This document shows, piece by piece, positions 51,290 to 63,607 of a stretch of 64,000 nt of DNA. This stretch comes from Sinotaia quadrata. Its lineage: Eukaryota > Mollusca > Gastropoda > Architaenioglossa > Viviparidae. The stretch covers positions 93,990,135 to 94,054,134 of the forward strand of contig CM054180.1 of NCBI GenBank assembly GCA_028829895.1. The letters run 5' to 3'. The first letter of the stretch is position 1. The number at the start of each line of letters is the position of its first letter. The position numbers were made by a program, and so were the translations under genes. Below the pieces are notes generated by a model. That model searched no databases. It was not told the origin of the DNA and saw only the letters and a program-made list of their open reading frames with translations.

Positions 51290-51655
51290 CGGTCGTGAAC
51301 ACGTTATGAATGTACACATGATTGTTCGTTCAGACGGTCGTCAGCACGTTATGAATGTACACATGATTGTTCGTTCAGTCGGTCGTCAACACGTTATGAA
51401 TGTACACATGATTGTTCGTTCAGACGGTCGTCAACACGTTATGAATGTACACATGATTGTTCGTTCAGTCGGTCGTCAGCACGTTATGAATGTACACATG
51501 ATTGTTCGTTCAGACGGTCGTTAACACATTATGAATGTACACATGATTGTTCGTTCAGTCGGTTGTCAACACATTATGAACGCACACATGATTGTTCGTT
51601 CAGACGGTCATCAACACATTGCGAATGCATATATGATTGTTCGTTCAGTCGGTCA
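51290..51655. repeat. 45-bp minisatellite, 8 copies with alternating variants
   Basis: GGTCGTCAACACGTTATGAA with TGTACACATGATTGTTCGTT. CAGTCGG and CAGACGG alternate from copy to copy, a dimeric (90-bp) higher-order pattern. Copies decay towards the right. Confidence 0.97.
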
Positions 51656-52107
51656 TTTTAGGAATCAAATGCCCTTTAAAAAATAAATTTGAATTTAAAA
51701 TAATTCTCTAAAATTTATATCAGACTCGAGTTTAGTAATTATTTCCATGAACCCGAGTTATATTTCAAAAATTGTTTTAGCTGGGTTTTACTTTAAAACA
51801 TATTTATTTTTAAAATTATTAGTGTTTCTCAATAAAGTTGTACCGATTTTATGTTGTCTTTTTTAAACTTAGTCATGTATGGTCACTGTAAACTTAAAAA
51901 TATATGTCTACCCAAACAATACAGCCTAAAACTCTCATTCATCAATGTAGTGTCCACAGGTGGCCTCTGGCTCGGCCGCTTCCGTTTGAAATACAAGAGT
52001 TCTTCGCCTGTTGGCAATTGGTATTTAAAGGACACATCCCAAGACTGTACCAAATCTTTCCTCGTCCTTTATCTTTTTTTTCTCTCTTAATCCTTCCCAC
52101 TACTTCT

Positions 52108-52490
<383 letters not shown>

Positions 52491-52608
52491 CTGTAAAGTT
52501 CGTTCGTGGGTTTGAAATTTAATGTCACGTTAAATGCAGTATAGAAATCGGCTGCCGAAATTGTAAAAAATATAAATAAACCTCAATTTTCGTTATAAAT
52601 TTGCGCCA

Positions 52609-52863
52609 GGCTTGCTGCACCGAACGAGAGGCAGTGCGACTGAAAATTTCAGCTTCGTTGGCTGCTGTGAGTGTTGGTCGGCTGCTGGATGCAAAATGTC
52701 GATACTCTCTCGGTGAACCGGGCAGCAGACGAAATGCGCTTCCATCTATCATAGACCTGGCTTGGGCAGACCTGCTTCCACTCCAAGGATTCACAGGTTT
52801 TCTTGGCGCGTTGTGTTATTGCAAGACTCCGGTGCTAAGAGACACTTTGGTGAAGTTTCTGTA
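52609..52863 (+). other. Unassigned GC-balanced ORF with a 5' splice site at its end
   Basis: Eighty-five codons without a stop, starting after an AG (TTTGCGCCAG) and reading ACCTEREAVRLKISASLAAV, then SVGRLLDAKCRYSLGEPGS and further hydrophobic sequence, ending in TTTCT/GTAAGTGAC, a strong donor. The minus strand is also open over 52525-52794. It is single-copy and GC-richer than its flanks, so either an internal exon or a transposon fragment. Not recognised. Confidence 0.3.
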
Positions 52864-53117
52864 AGTGACATATTCTTGTGAGTGTGTAAAGGATTTTGGC
52901 TTTCCTCAAATGTGAGTCTTAAAAAAAATCAGAATACGGTCTATCTTCCCTCAGCCTGGCCCCTTCTTGGAAATTATTAGGAAGGAATTTTACCATAGTC
53001 AGCTTCTGACACAATGGACAGATATGGCATTGCGTGTTTGTTTGCAACGCTAGAAGACTTTATGACTACATAAAGCAAAATCTCTCTTTAGTCCTACCGG
53101 GCCTGGTGTTGCTCTGT

Positions 53118-53690
53118 TCTCAGCGGCATTCAGGTACATCATACAGTAGGAAATAGTACATAAACAATCACAGGCTTACATCATACAGTAGGAAATAGTA
53201 TATAAATAATCACAGGCTTACATCATACAGTAGGAAATAGTTTATAAATAATCACAGATTTACATCATACAGTAGGAAATATTACATAAACAATCACAGG
53301 CTTACATCTAACAGTAGGAAATAGTATATAAATAATCACAAGCTTACATCATACAGTAGGAAATATTATATAAATAATCACAGGCTTACATCATACAGTA
53401 GGAAATAGTACATAAACAATCACAAATTTGCATCATACAGTAGGAAATATTACATAAACAATCACAGGCTTACATCATACAGTAGGAAATAGTATATAAA
53501 TAATCACAAGCTTACATCATACAGTAGGAAATAGTATATAAATAATCACAAGCTTACATCATACAGTAGGAAATAGTATATAAATAATCACAAGCTTACA
53601 TCATACAGTAGGAAATAGTATATAAATAATCACAGGCTTACATCATACAGTAGGAAATAGTACATAAACAATCACAGGCTTACAATGCGT
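53118..53690. repeat. 42-bp minisatellite, ~13 copies
   Basis: GGCTTACATCATACAGTAGG with AAATAGTATATAAATAATCA. Two main variants (ACATAAACA and ATATAAATA) are interspersed. Confidence 0.97.
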
Positions 53691-54224
53691 TCCTTCACTG
53701 GCCGTGTTTAAAATATGACGTGTATAAGAGAGATATTAATAATTCAACTATAGATGTGAAACAATATTAAACATAATGTAATGAGAAACAATGTGTGAAA
53801 CAATTCAACTTATAATATAACCAATGCTAATTGCACAATAAACAATATCACATAAATATATGTATAAAATATAAAGTAACTAGGCAATAATATTTCTGGG
53901 GTTTAAATAATAAAAACTAACAAAAATATAATAACATTTTTAAAATGATCATGCTTGCTATTGTGTTGTAAAAGTTTTCAGGAGCGGCATGTATGCATGG
54001 TCCTGTTAAAATAGAAATGATTAATAGCAACGAGCGAAACTTCAGTGACTTCATTCAATAAAAATGAAGTATTAACTGATAATGCTCTTAAATGAGTTGC
54101 AATTAAATACATAATGTAGGTCTGTGTGAATACTATGGCGATGATAAAATAAAAAGTAACATGGCATGACAGATTTTGAATTTTCAAAAGGTATATTGTA
54201 AGAGGATTGACTGTAATTATAGGT

Positions 54225-54600
54225 ACTGATTACCGTCATCTATAATGATAGCCATTAATTCTGTTTATCTTTAATGATAGCCATTAATTCTGTTTATCTT
54301 TAATGATAGCCATTAAGTCTGTTTATCTTTAATGATAGCCATTAAGTCTGTTTATCTTTAATGATAGCCATTAAGTCTGTTTATCTTTAATGATAGCCAT
54401 TAAGTCTGTTTATCTTTAATGATAGCCATTAAGTCTGTTTATCTTTAATGATAGCCATTAATTCTGTTTATCTATAATGATAGCCATTAAGTCTGTTTAT
54501 CTTTAATGATAGCCATTAAGTCTGTTTATCTTTAATGATAGCCATTAAGTCTGTTTATCTTTAATGATAGTCATTAATTCTGTTTATCTATAATGACAGA
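54225..54600. repeat. 29-bp minisatellite, ~12 copies
   Basis: TAATGATAGCCATTAAGTCT with GTTTATCTT. Variants with TTAATTCTG lie at both ends and in the middle. The 53691-54225 stretch before it is unique and empty. Confidence 0.97.
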
Positions 54601-54714
54601 TATCGATTATGCTGTTTGTTATAAAGGTATAAGACTACATTTACATCAATGGAAATAAAATAAAATTTGAATTGTCTATAAAATTTCCATTTATAAATGC
54701 TAAGATTCGTTTGA

Positions 54715-54930
54715 GCATTTTAGTTTAAACCATTTCTCTCTACCAGGCAAATTTTAGTTTAAACCATTTCCTGTACCAGACACATTTTAGTTTAAACCAT
54801 TTCTCTCTACCAGGCAAATTTTGGTTTAAACCATTTTTCTGTACCAGGCAAATTTTAGTTTAAACCCTTTTTCTGTACCAGACAAATTTTATTAAACCAT
54901 TTCTCTGTACCAGGCAAAATTTAGTTTAAT
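54715..54930. repeat. ~38-bp repeat, 5-6 copies, acceptor-like
   Basis: TTTTAGTTTAAACCATTTCT with CTCTACCAGGCAAA. Each unit joins a TTTAAAC branch-like word to a pyrimidine tract ending CCAG. Confidence 0.9.
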
Positions 54931-55519
54931 CATGATCTGATATTTGAAATGGGTACTTTTTAAACATATTTTATATTGACATTTTTATTTGTGCATTATT
55001 TTTTGTTATGTTCTACAGGAAGTGCTGTCTTACCAGTGACGTAATATTTCTTTTCGAGGTGATATTACGCATTCATCTTAAAATATTCTCACCCTGTCAG
55101 TTTTTTTCGGCTCTTGTTTGAAGTCAATTAATGACAGCAGTGACACTTGTGTACAGTGTCATAAATTAGTTTCCGCGCAGTGCGTTTTTACTAAGTGGTG
55201 TCAAGTGTCATTTGATAAGTCAGTACGGAGCCAAAACTTCAGTGACAGTAATAAACATCTTCAAACTACAGTGATAATAATAATCATCTATAAACTACAG
55301 TGATAGTAATAACCATCTCTAAGAAATCACTTAAAAGGATGTTGGCATTTCAGGATGGATTGAATTTTCTTAAATCGCTCTCGTGCTTTGAGTCGAAATA
55401 AAGAGGAATGATGGCAACCAAATAAATAAAGAGGTAAGTTTTTTTTTAATATATGATCTGTTTGGTTACTTGTTTTCTTATTTCTTGATGTATTTAATGA
55501 CGTGCATACTATAGAACGA

Positions 55520-55595
55520 GTGATAGTACAGATCAGCGCTGATTACGTCATTAAAGGTGATAGTAGAGATCAGCGCTGATTACGTCATTAAAGGG
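55520..55595. repeat. Duplicated palindrome ATCAGCGCTGAT with TTACGTCA
   Basis: A perfect 12-bp palindrome at 55532-55543 and 55569-55580, each followed by TACGTCATTAAAGG, in a 37-bp tandem duplication. Confidence 0.9.
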
Positions 55596-55699
55596 TGGTT
55601 CTCAGCTTTCTACTCGACATTGAATTAAAGAGCAAATTCACAAATTCATTATGGACAATGAAATTATCACAATAAACAGTAGTCGTTTATATATATAAA

Positions 55700-55703
<4 letters not shown>

Positions 55704-55760
<57 letters not shown>
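55704..55760. repeat. (GA)n microsatellite
   Basis: About 26 uninterrupted GA units. The Ser/Leu minus-strand ORF here is an artefact. Confidence 0.95.
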
Positions 55761-55763
<3 letters not shown>

Positions 55764-56439
55764 GCAAAAACAACACATCATTAAAACTTTTGAGAAACAA
55801 ACGCATTTACATTCGTTGTCATTGCATTCAACTGCTTTGCCATAATCCACCTCTAAACTCAAATAATATTAATTATTAAAACAAATTAGATTGAATGGAT
55901 TTATGATAATTAACCACCAGTCCCATATTACAATTTCGGTGGCTTATGCCATTGAAACCATTTAGTTAATTTAGTTTTGAAACCATTTAGATATATACAA
56001 CCCCTTACGAAATTCAATCTATGTGAATAGATTTCCGTGTAATAGACCGTTTTAAAGTAAAGCTATATCCTATCATACAATTTTTTTTTAATCGGCAATA
56101 GTCTATCAAACACAACCCTATTTAAATATAAACTCCTTACATTTAATTTTGCACAGGAAAAAAGAGTATTCATGTGATAAGTTTTATAAATTACCATCAC
56201 AAAGAAACAAAATTGTAAACAGACTTCAAATTGTTGTGCATTTTTAGTATTTCTCAAAGAAGTCTTCTGATCGCTAGATAGAATTATTTTGAAATGTCAC
56301 TCTAAAAGTTCTTGACCATTTTTATGTGATTCAGTTTCACTTAAAAATAGCTTGACAAAGCCTTGTGTGATTCAATGTCACTCCAAAATTGCAAAAGGCA
56401 AATTATCTCATTGAATCTTTAGTAATTTTTTCCCGAGTT

Positions 56440-56740
56440 AACCTAGGAGTGTGCATACGTGTTGCACTTGTGTGTGTGCACGTGTGTTTGAAGCGCTGGG
56501 ACGAATATTATTTTGTATGCTTGTTTTCTCGTGTGTTGGGTGTGTATGCGTGTGCGCGTGTTTGTGTATGTGTCTATTGTGTGCGCGTTTGTGTGCGTTT
56601 GTCTATTGTGTGCATGTGTCTATTGTTTCTTGCGTGTTTGCGTGTATCTATTGTGTGCGCGTTTGTGTGTATGTGTCTACTGTGTGCGCGTTTTTAAGTG
56701 TATGTCTATTTTGTGCGCGTGTTTGTGTGCGACAATCAGG
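56440..56740. repeat. GT/TGTGCG-rich cryptic repeat
   Basis: Words GTGTGCGCGTTTGTGTG and TGTCTATTGTG repeat irregularly about eight times. Cys/Val-rich ORFs are artefacts. Confidence 0.85.
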
Positions 56741-56924
56741 TGAGGCAATTGGGTAATGATGGATGAAGTGCATTTTCATCTGCAACTGAATTCAGTTATT
56801 TGAATCAAAGTGGATGTGTCAGAATCGTGTTGCTTAAAGGGTGTCTAGCAAATTTGACGGGTTATTGGGGAATCAGAATAATAGTGCTATAAATGTGACG
56901 GGAATTACTGGGGATTGAGGATAA

Positions 56925-57125
56925 TAGCGTTATAAAGGCACGTGTCAAATGTGACGAAAAATGTCAGAGTACTAGCGTTATAAAGGCGCGTGTCAAATGT
57001 GACGAAAAATGTCAGAGTACTAGCGTTATAAAGGCGCGTGTCAAATGTGACGAAAAATGTCAGTCATAGCGTTATAAAGGCGCGTGTCAAATGTGACGAA
57101 AAATGTCAGAGTAATAGCACTATAA
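56925..57125. repeat. ~47-bp minisatellite, ~4 copies
   Basis: AGCGTTATAAAGGCGCGTGT with CAAATGTGACGAAAAATGTC. Confidence 0.95.
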
Positions 57126-57194
57126 AGGCGCCAAATGCGGTAGTAGAGCTAACACGTGTTGTTTGTTACGGTTCATCAGTCATAGAAAGTTTAT

Positions 57195-57385
57195 CTCATT
57201 CCACTTTCTTATGTGACGCTTCTTTTCTTTTCCTCTCACTGTCTTATGTGACTCTTCTTTCCTTTTCCTCTCATTGTCTTATGTGACGCTTCTTTTCTTT
57301 TCCTCTCACTGTCTTATGTGACGCTTCTTTCCTTTTCCTCTCACTGTCTTATGTGACGCTTCTTTTCTTTTCCTCTCAGTTCGAT
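57195..57385. repeat. 35-bp minisatellite, 5 copies
   Basis: TCTTATGTGACGCTTCTTTT with CTTTTCCTCTCACTG. Confidence 0.95.
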
Positions 57386-57774
57386 TTCTGACGATATTTT
57401 GGGGGGTCGATCATTGGTCAGAGTTCGATTGACGAAACGAATAATCAGTTAAATGAAGAGTTTCTGTTTTACATTGTTGTTGCTGCTTTTGCTAATATTG
57501 TCAACCAAAACAGTCTTGTTACACACATTGTTATTTTTCAATGTATATGCTGTGTCATTGTGCAATATTATTCTCAAGCATATATTAGTTTATACAGTTT
57601 ATTTTTCAATGTAGATGTTATGTTAATGGGTGTGCTATTTTCATGCATATTCCTGTTACACAGTTATTTTTCAGTGTACATGCATGTTAGTGGTTGTGTT
57701 ACTTTGTACTTGTCAGACAGGCACCAACCGGTCAATTCAAAAAGAAATTGCATGGCATCACTTCAGTTCCTCAC

Positions 57775-58265
57775 ACTTTGTGTCTGTGTTCTAATTGTCT
57801 GCATAGTGCTACACACTTATGGACGTTACAGTGGGGTTGTGCCATCTGTGTCTGTGTTCTAATTGTCTGCATAGTGCTACACACTTATGGACGTTACAGT
57901 GGGGTTGTGCCATCTGTGTCTGTGTTCTAATTGTCTGCATAGTGCTACACACTTATGGACGTTACAGTGGGGTTGTGCCATCTGTGTCTGTGTTCTAATT
58001 GTCTGCATAGTGCTACACACTTATGGACGTTACAGTGGGGTTGTGCCATCTGTGTCTGTGTTCTATGTGTCTGCATAGTGCTACACACTTATGGACGTTA
58101 CAGTGGGGTTGTGCCATCTGTGTCTGTGTTCTAATTGTCTGCATAGTGCTACACACTTATGGACGTTACAGTGGGGTTGTGCCATCTGTGTCTGTGTTCT
58201 AATTGTCTGCATAGTGCTACACACTTATGGACGTTACAGTGGGGTTGTGCCATCTGTGTCTGTCC
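57775..58265. repeat. 68-bp minisatellite, 7 copies
   Basis: TGTGTCTGTGTTCTAATTGT with CTGCATAGTGCTACACACTT and ATGGACGTTACAGTGGGGTT. Nearly identical copies; one has CTATGTGTC in place of CTAATTGTC. Confidence 0.98.
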
Positions 58266-58564
58266 AAATCATCACGATTGTGAATTGTACTCTGTGTTGA
58301 TATTGTCTGCCATATGTCAAACGTACTATTTGTGTTAGAGATGGCTGTGTCTGTCTGATGATTCACACTTGAAGACGTAGATGGACTTATCTGTCTTATG
58401 TAACACATGTCATGAATATACTTTGGAGCAGAGGTGGTTGTGTCTAATGTATCACATTCGATGATACTCATTGAAATGAGGGACAGCTAATCAGTTCTCA
58501 ACAACCCAGCTGATCGAATCGCGACCTTCCTATTGCTGTATTATCACCGTATGGTCTTTCTGCC

Positions 58565-59020
58565 ATGGTGATTGCAACCATCATTATTATCAACTTCGTC
58601 ACTCTCTTCATCAGCAGCAATTATCATCATTACCTAAATGAAGACCGTTCCAGCACCGCCGAAGGGTCTGCAATCCTTAAAGAAACCAATTTGTCCGGAA
58701 GCTTGCGGAGACCAGGTCGAGCGAAATGCCGGTCCCTGTGTTCCCAGGAATGGTTTGGTGCCAAGTGTCCTGTATTGAGAGTGTATGAGTTCGCGCGCCA
58801 AAATTACATCAAGAGCTTTAGAGTATTTTCGCAATCGAACGGGGTCTCGACACAGTTGTGTCCCCTTATTGATGTGGTTGACTTCCCAGACGCCTTGAAG
58901 AGTTGGACTTGCCCCAGTAATTATGCTGCAAAAGTATTGGCTGGCACATCCTGCACTGCATGCTCTTTGTCGTTAGTTTTATTTTATTTTCGCGGTCCAC
59001 TTTGCAATAAAAAGGACTGA
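58565..59020 (+). CDS. Candidate single-exon ORF, 151 aa, Cys-containing with hydrophobic N-terminus
   Basis: One of the few long ORFs in the right half that does not run through a tandem repeat. It begins MVIATIIIINFVTLFISS, which could act as a signal peptide, followed by a Ser/Arg region and Cys-containing sequence (KCRSLCSQEWFGAKCPVL; TCPSNYAAKVLAGTSCTACS). It ends at a TGA just after AATAAA (59007-59012). The N-terminus is encoded by ATC/ATT/ATTATC-rich DNA, so the hydrophobicity may be a composition effect. No family is recognised and no upstream exon is supported. It may be a young gene, a transposon piece or chance. Confidence 0.3.
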   Translation: MVIATIIIINFVTLFISSNYHHYLNEDRSSTAEGSAILKETNLSGSLRRPGRAKCRSLCSQEWFGAKCPVLRVYEFARQNYIKSFRVFSQSNGVSTQLCPLIDVVDFPDALKSWTCPSNYAAKVLAGTSCTACSLSLVLFYFRGPLCNKKD

Positions 59021-59420
59021 AATGAATGCAGTCTGGCTGTTATCGACTGTTTAACTAGTTGTTTCTCTTTGGAAGATTAATTGTTAAATCGGTTGGCTAG
59101 ATGGGCGTTCTGTTATCTGCGCAGAGTTTTATTAAGTAGAGGGTAAATATCTGGTAATAAAAAAATCTACAAAAGAATACTTTTGGTGAGAAAGTTTTCT
59201 TTTAATTTCTAAGCTAACAAATGTGTCCTCATTACCGACACCAATCATTTCATTTATAACTCAGCTCACCATCTTCATAACAGCTAAATCTTGTAGACAA
59301 TAGACAAGAAACTCTGCCTGATTGGTGTGTCGTTTTTGTTCACTCGGTGGAGGAAATTAAAGAACTAATTTAATGCGAGTGACTTAGGGAATGGATGTAA
59401 AAGAGATTGAAAAATATGAC
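59021..59420. other. Unique spacer
   Basis: No repeat, gene or element seen. Confidence 0.4.
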
Positions 59421-59810
59421 GTTATAAAATTGTTCTTTATTCTGGGATGAAGGTGACATTATGAAAACTGTTCTTTATTCTGGGATGAAGGTGACATTAT
59501 GAAAACTGTTCTTTATTCTGGGATGAAGGTGACATTATGAAAACTGTTCTTTATTCTGGAATGAAGGTGACATTATGAAAACTGTTCTTTATTCTGGGTT
59601 AAGGGTGATGTTACGAAAACTACTCTTTGGGGTAAGCGTGATATATTCTGGGGTGAGGGTAATGTTATGAAAACCGTTCTTTATTTTGGGTTAAGGGTGA
59701 TGTTACGAAAACTGCTCTTTATTCTGGGATGAGGGTGTTCCTATGAAAACTGCTCTTTGGGATAAGAGTGACGTTATGAAAACTGTTCTTTATTCTGGGG
59801 TAAGGAGAAT
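59420..59810. repeat. ~36-bp minisatellite, ~10 copies
   Basis: AAAACTGTTCTTTATTCTGG with GATGAAGGTGACATTATG. Right-hand units are shuffled and decayed. Confidence 0.95.
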
Positions 59811-60054
59811 TATTTGTTACAGTGATTGCAGTGCAGAATGATTATTTTTATCTTCCAGGTCAACTGTCAAACTCGTTACTAGCATCTTTCTCCTCTATAA
59901 CCCCACTCCCACCCCCCACTTTCTCTTTTTTCGCCCCACTCTCTTCTTCTCTTTACTCTCACCACTGCTGGGGGTCGTTACTAACATCTTTCTAGTTATT
60001 TTTCTCTCCCTCTCTTCACCCTTCTAACCCCACCCCACTCTACTAGGGTTGTTC

Positions 60055-60165
60055 TAACACTTTTTCTCTCTTCTCTCTCTCTGTCTCTCTCTGTCTCTGT
60101 TTTTCTCTCTCTGTCTCTCTCTCTCTGTGGCGCTGTCTCTCTCTCTCTCTCTCTGTCTCAAAACA
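60055..60165. repeat. (CT)n / TCTG-interrupted microsatellite
   Basis: CTCTCTGTCTCTCTC-type sequence, preceded by a C-rich stretch with two diverged copies of a CGTTACTAGCATCTTTCT-type unit (59870-60060). Confidence 0.9.
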
Positions 60166-60331
60166 CACACTCGTCCTATCCTCAACTCACTCAGCCGTAC
60201 AAAATTCATTATTCCTAAATTTTTTAACTTACTCTTAACTTACTCATCTTACCCTTAGCTCTCCGTCTTCTCATTGCACATTCATCCTGCCCTTAACTTA
60301 ATTATTGTATAAAACCCCTCACTGTGTGTTC

Positions 60332-60420
60332 TTGATTCCTGTCATGAGGGTAAACAATGTGGAGGAGTCTAGACATGATTCCTGTCATGAGTGTAAACAA
60401 TGTGGAGGAGTCTAGACATG
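60332..60420. repeat. 43-bp duplication, 2 copies
   Basis: ATTCCTGTCATGAGGGTAAA with CAATGTGGAGGAGTCTAGAC. Confidence 0.95.
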
Positions 60421-60814
60421 ATGCGTGCTCACATAATTTAAATAACTCATCATTTGTCGGGATGAAAAAGCTGCGGCAATGAAGATGCAATTAATGGTCT
60501 TTTGTTGATCGGATAATGACGAAGTCAGCACCAAAAAAAATTTCAATTTGGAAACTAAATCAGTTCTATTGGACAGGGTGATTTTGATCAATATCAAAGA
60601 TGATTGATTTAATTTGTAAGTGGAAACTATAAGTCCCGAAATTTAGAAAAGACACGTGACCGAATTATTTGTCGATAAAGATGGAAATTAATTTAAATTA
60701 ATTCGTTCCATGATTTTCATTCGTCCTTGTTCAGTAAAGTTTTTGAATAAATGTAACGCGTTTCTTTACAAATCTGTATTAGGACAAAGTAAATTGTTTG
60801 TTCAGAAGTCCTTA

Positions 60815-61255
60815 GGGTGCACTCACTAATTCTATCGTATGTTTTTTTCTATGAGTCCTTAAACATCACTCATTAAATTCTATACAGGTTTATCTTTAAG
60901 TCCTTAATGTGCACTTACTAAATTCTCTCGTATGTTTTTTTCTATGAGTCCTTAAACATCACTCATTAAATTCTATACAGGTTTATCTTTAAGTCCTTAA
61001 TGTGCACTCACTAAATTCTCTCGTATGTTTTTTTCTATGAGTCCTTAATGTGCACTCACTAAATTCTACATTGTGTTCGTTTACAGGTCTATTATATTAA
61101 ACTTGTTTCACTACACACACTACACAAAATGTTTGTAGAATAATTCTACATTGTGTTCGTTTACAGGTCTATTATATTAAACTTGTTTCACTACACACAC
61201 TACACACACTGCACACACTACACACACTACACACACTACACAAAATGTTTGTAGA
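60815..61255. repeat. Nested repeats: ~55-bp AGTCCTTAA units and ~90-bp CTACATTGTGTTCG duplication
   Basis: 60815-61065: CTATGAGTCCTTAAACATCA and AGTCCTTAATGTGCACTCAC alternate. 61065-61255: a ~75-bp unit with TTTACAGGTCTATTATATTA occurs twice, the second copy holding an extra (CACACTACA)n expansion. Confidence 0.9.
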
Positions 61256-61369
61256 ATAATTCAACAGTAACGCTGAGGGCTCGTTTGTCATGGAAACAGA
61301 AAATGTCTAATAATGAATTTATGCGTTTGATCAGTGGATGATACTGATACGAACTGGAATATGGAGTTT

Positions 61370-61770
61370 AGAATACAAAACACAAACAGATAACATGATT
61401 CCAAGATAACCCTGATACAAAACACTAACATGATTCCAAGATAGCCCTGATACAAAACACAAACAGATAACATGATTCCAAGATAACCCTGATACAAAAC
61501 ACTAACATGATTCCAAGATAACCCTGATACAAATACTAACAGATAACATGATTCCAAGATAGCCCTGATACAAACACAAACAGAAAACATGATTTCATGA
61601 TAGCCCTGATACAAATACTAACCGATAAAATGATTTCAAGATGGCCTTAATACAAACTAACAACATAACATGATTTCAAGATGGCATTAATACAAACTAA
61701 CAACATAACATGATTTCAAGATGGCCCTGATATACAATACCAACAGATAACATGATTTCAAGATGACCCT
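61370..61770. repeat. ~35-45 bp minisatellite, ~10 copies
   Basis: ACATGATTCCAAGATAACCC with TGATACAAAACAC. Right-hand units change to TTTCAAGATGGC. Confidence 0.93.
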
Positions 61771-61974
61771 GCATTGATCTTAATCACGGCAGCAAATGTC
61801 GTCCTTTTGAATTCATTTTGTGAACTTCTAATTAATTATAATAATATATTTAAATTTATTTTTATTTTTCATATTGTGCATATATTTCTTTTGCAATTCT
61901 ATCAACACAAGTCGAACACGTGTATCTAATAGTTCACTAAACTCTTTTGCACATTGTGTCCATCAGCACTACTT

Positions 61975-62115
61975 AAGCTAACATCCAGTCTTTTACTCAC
62001 TGCTTGAAGCTAACATCCAGACTTTGCTCACTGCTTGAAGCTAACATCCAGACTTTGCTCACTGCTTGAAGCTAACATCCAGACTTTGCTCACTGCTTGA
62101 AGCTAACACCCAGAC
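61975..62115. repeat. ~36-bp minisatellite, 4-5 copies
   Basis: CTTGAAGCTAACATCCAGAC with TTTGCTCACTG. Confidence 0.95.
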
Positions 62116-62374
62116 TTTGCTCATTAATTGAAGTTAACAACCAACACAATTTCTTTCTCATCCTTAATTGCTTACGTGTTTTATTTTATTGTACTTTTTC
62201 CGACTCCAGAAAAATATTTTCTCAAATAACTTTTATAATTTACTACCATTTCCCTATTCTTTTAAAATATCTACAATCAATTTTCTATCAAGAATCACAA
62301 TAAACGCATACTACTCTACTCTGTTACAATCCACAGGCGAGCTTTTACGTCAGGCCAGTTGGGCCAGCTACCCA

Positions 62375-62625
62375 GAGTTCAGTTCTCTGTTACAGCTATC
62401 CACGAGAGTTCAGTTCTCTGTTACAGCTACCCACGAGAGTTCAGTTCTGTTACAGCTACCCACGAGAGTTCAGTTCTCTGTTACAGCTATCCACGAGAGT
62501 TCAGTTCTGTTACAGCTACCCACGAGAGTTCAGTTCTCTGTTACAGCTATCCACGAGAGTTCAGTTCTGTTACAGCTACCCACGAGAGTTCAGTTCTCTG
62601 TTACAGCTATCCACGAGAGAGGCCA
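62375..62625. repeat. 29/31-bp alternating minisatellite, ~9 copies
   Basis: GAGAGTTCAGTTCTCTGTTA with CAGCTATCCAC alternates with a 2-base-shorter unit (TTCAGTTCTGTTACAGCTAC), giving a ~60-bp dimer that keeps two frames open. Confidence 0.95.
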
Positions 62626-62794
62626 GTTTTCTTTTATAATCCTGTTCATGAGATTATCTATCGACCATTTCTTTTAAAGCTCTATCAACTTGAGATGCTT
62701 CCTCAAACAGTCTCATTACAGTTTGCTATGATTTTTATAAACCTGTGAGTCACGAAATGCTGTACTTTATTTTGGATTCCTTTCTTCAAATGTT

Positions 62795-63065
62795 GGCGGC
62801 TTGATCTGTCATCATATTTCTACAACCCAATGTTGCCGGCCTGATCAGTCATCATATTTCCACAGCCCAATGTCGCCGGCCTGATCAGTCATCATATTTC
62901 CACAGCCCAACGTTGCCGGCCTGATCAGTCATCATATTTCCACAGCCCAATGTCGCCGGCCTGATCAGTCATCATATTTCCACAGCTCAATGTCGCCGGC
63001 CTGATCAGTCATCATATTTCCACAGCCCAATGTCGCCGGCCTGATCAGTCATCATACTTCTACAG
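62795..63065. repeat. 46-bp minisatellite, 6 copies
   Basis: GCCGGCCTGATCAGTCATCA with TATTTCCACAGCCCAATGTC. Confidence 0.97.
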
Positions 63066-63304
63066 CCCAGCGAAAAATTTATTTTGTCAAAAAAAATTTC
63101 CTTCTCAAAATTATAGTTATAACATTATCATATATGTACACACTAATATGTAGTATATACATAGTAAATATAGCTAAGTACTGAACAATTTCTAGTTAAA
63201 CACACAACCTGTAATATCAAATATATACACCCCCACACCACAGTGGTAAATATCGCAAAATACTGAACAGTTTCTATTTATCAGATAACACAAAAGTCAT
63301 TTTC

Positions 63305-63490
63305 TTTATGAGTTGGAAGCAGAAAGCTGACAGAATACTAATGAAAATGCTTCATGAGTTGGAAACAGAAGCTGACAGAATACTAATGAAAACGCTTCAT
63401 TAGTTGGAAACAGAAAGCTCACAGAATAATAATGAAAACGCTTCATGAGTTGGAAACAGAAAGCAGACAGAATACTAATGAAAAATAGCA
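63305..63490. repeat. ~48-bp minisatellite, 4 copies
   Basis: GAGTTGGAAACAGAAAGCTG with ACAGAATACTAATGAAAACG. Confidence 0.95.
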
Positions 63491-63607
63491 TTAGTTCGAA
63501 GCAGCACAATGAGCTATTTCTAAAGTATCTTTAACGGCTTGAAGTACAAAAAGAAAAGTTTTCTAAATACTGAGATTATTATAAACTCTTTTTTTTTTCC
63601 GCCTCAG

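Noticed and set aside
57560..58300. Several Cys/Val-rich ORFs
   Set aside because: They are read through the 68-bp array in rotating frames and have no independent support.
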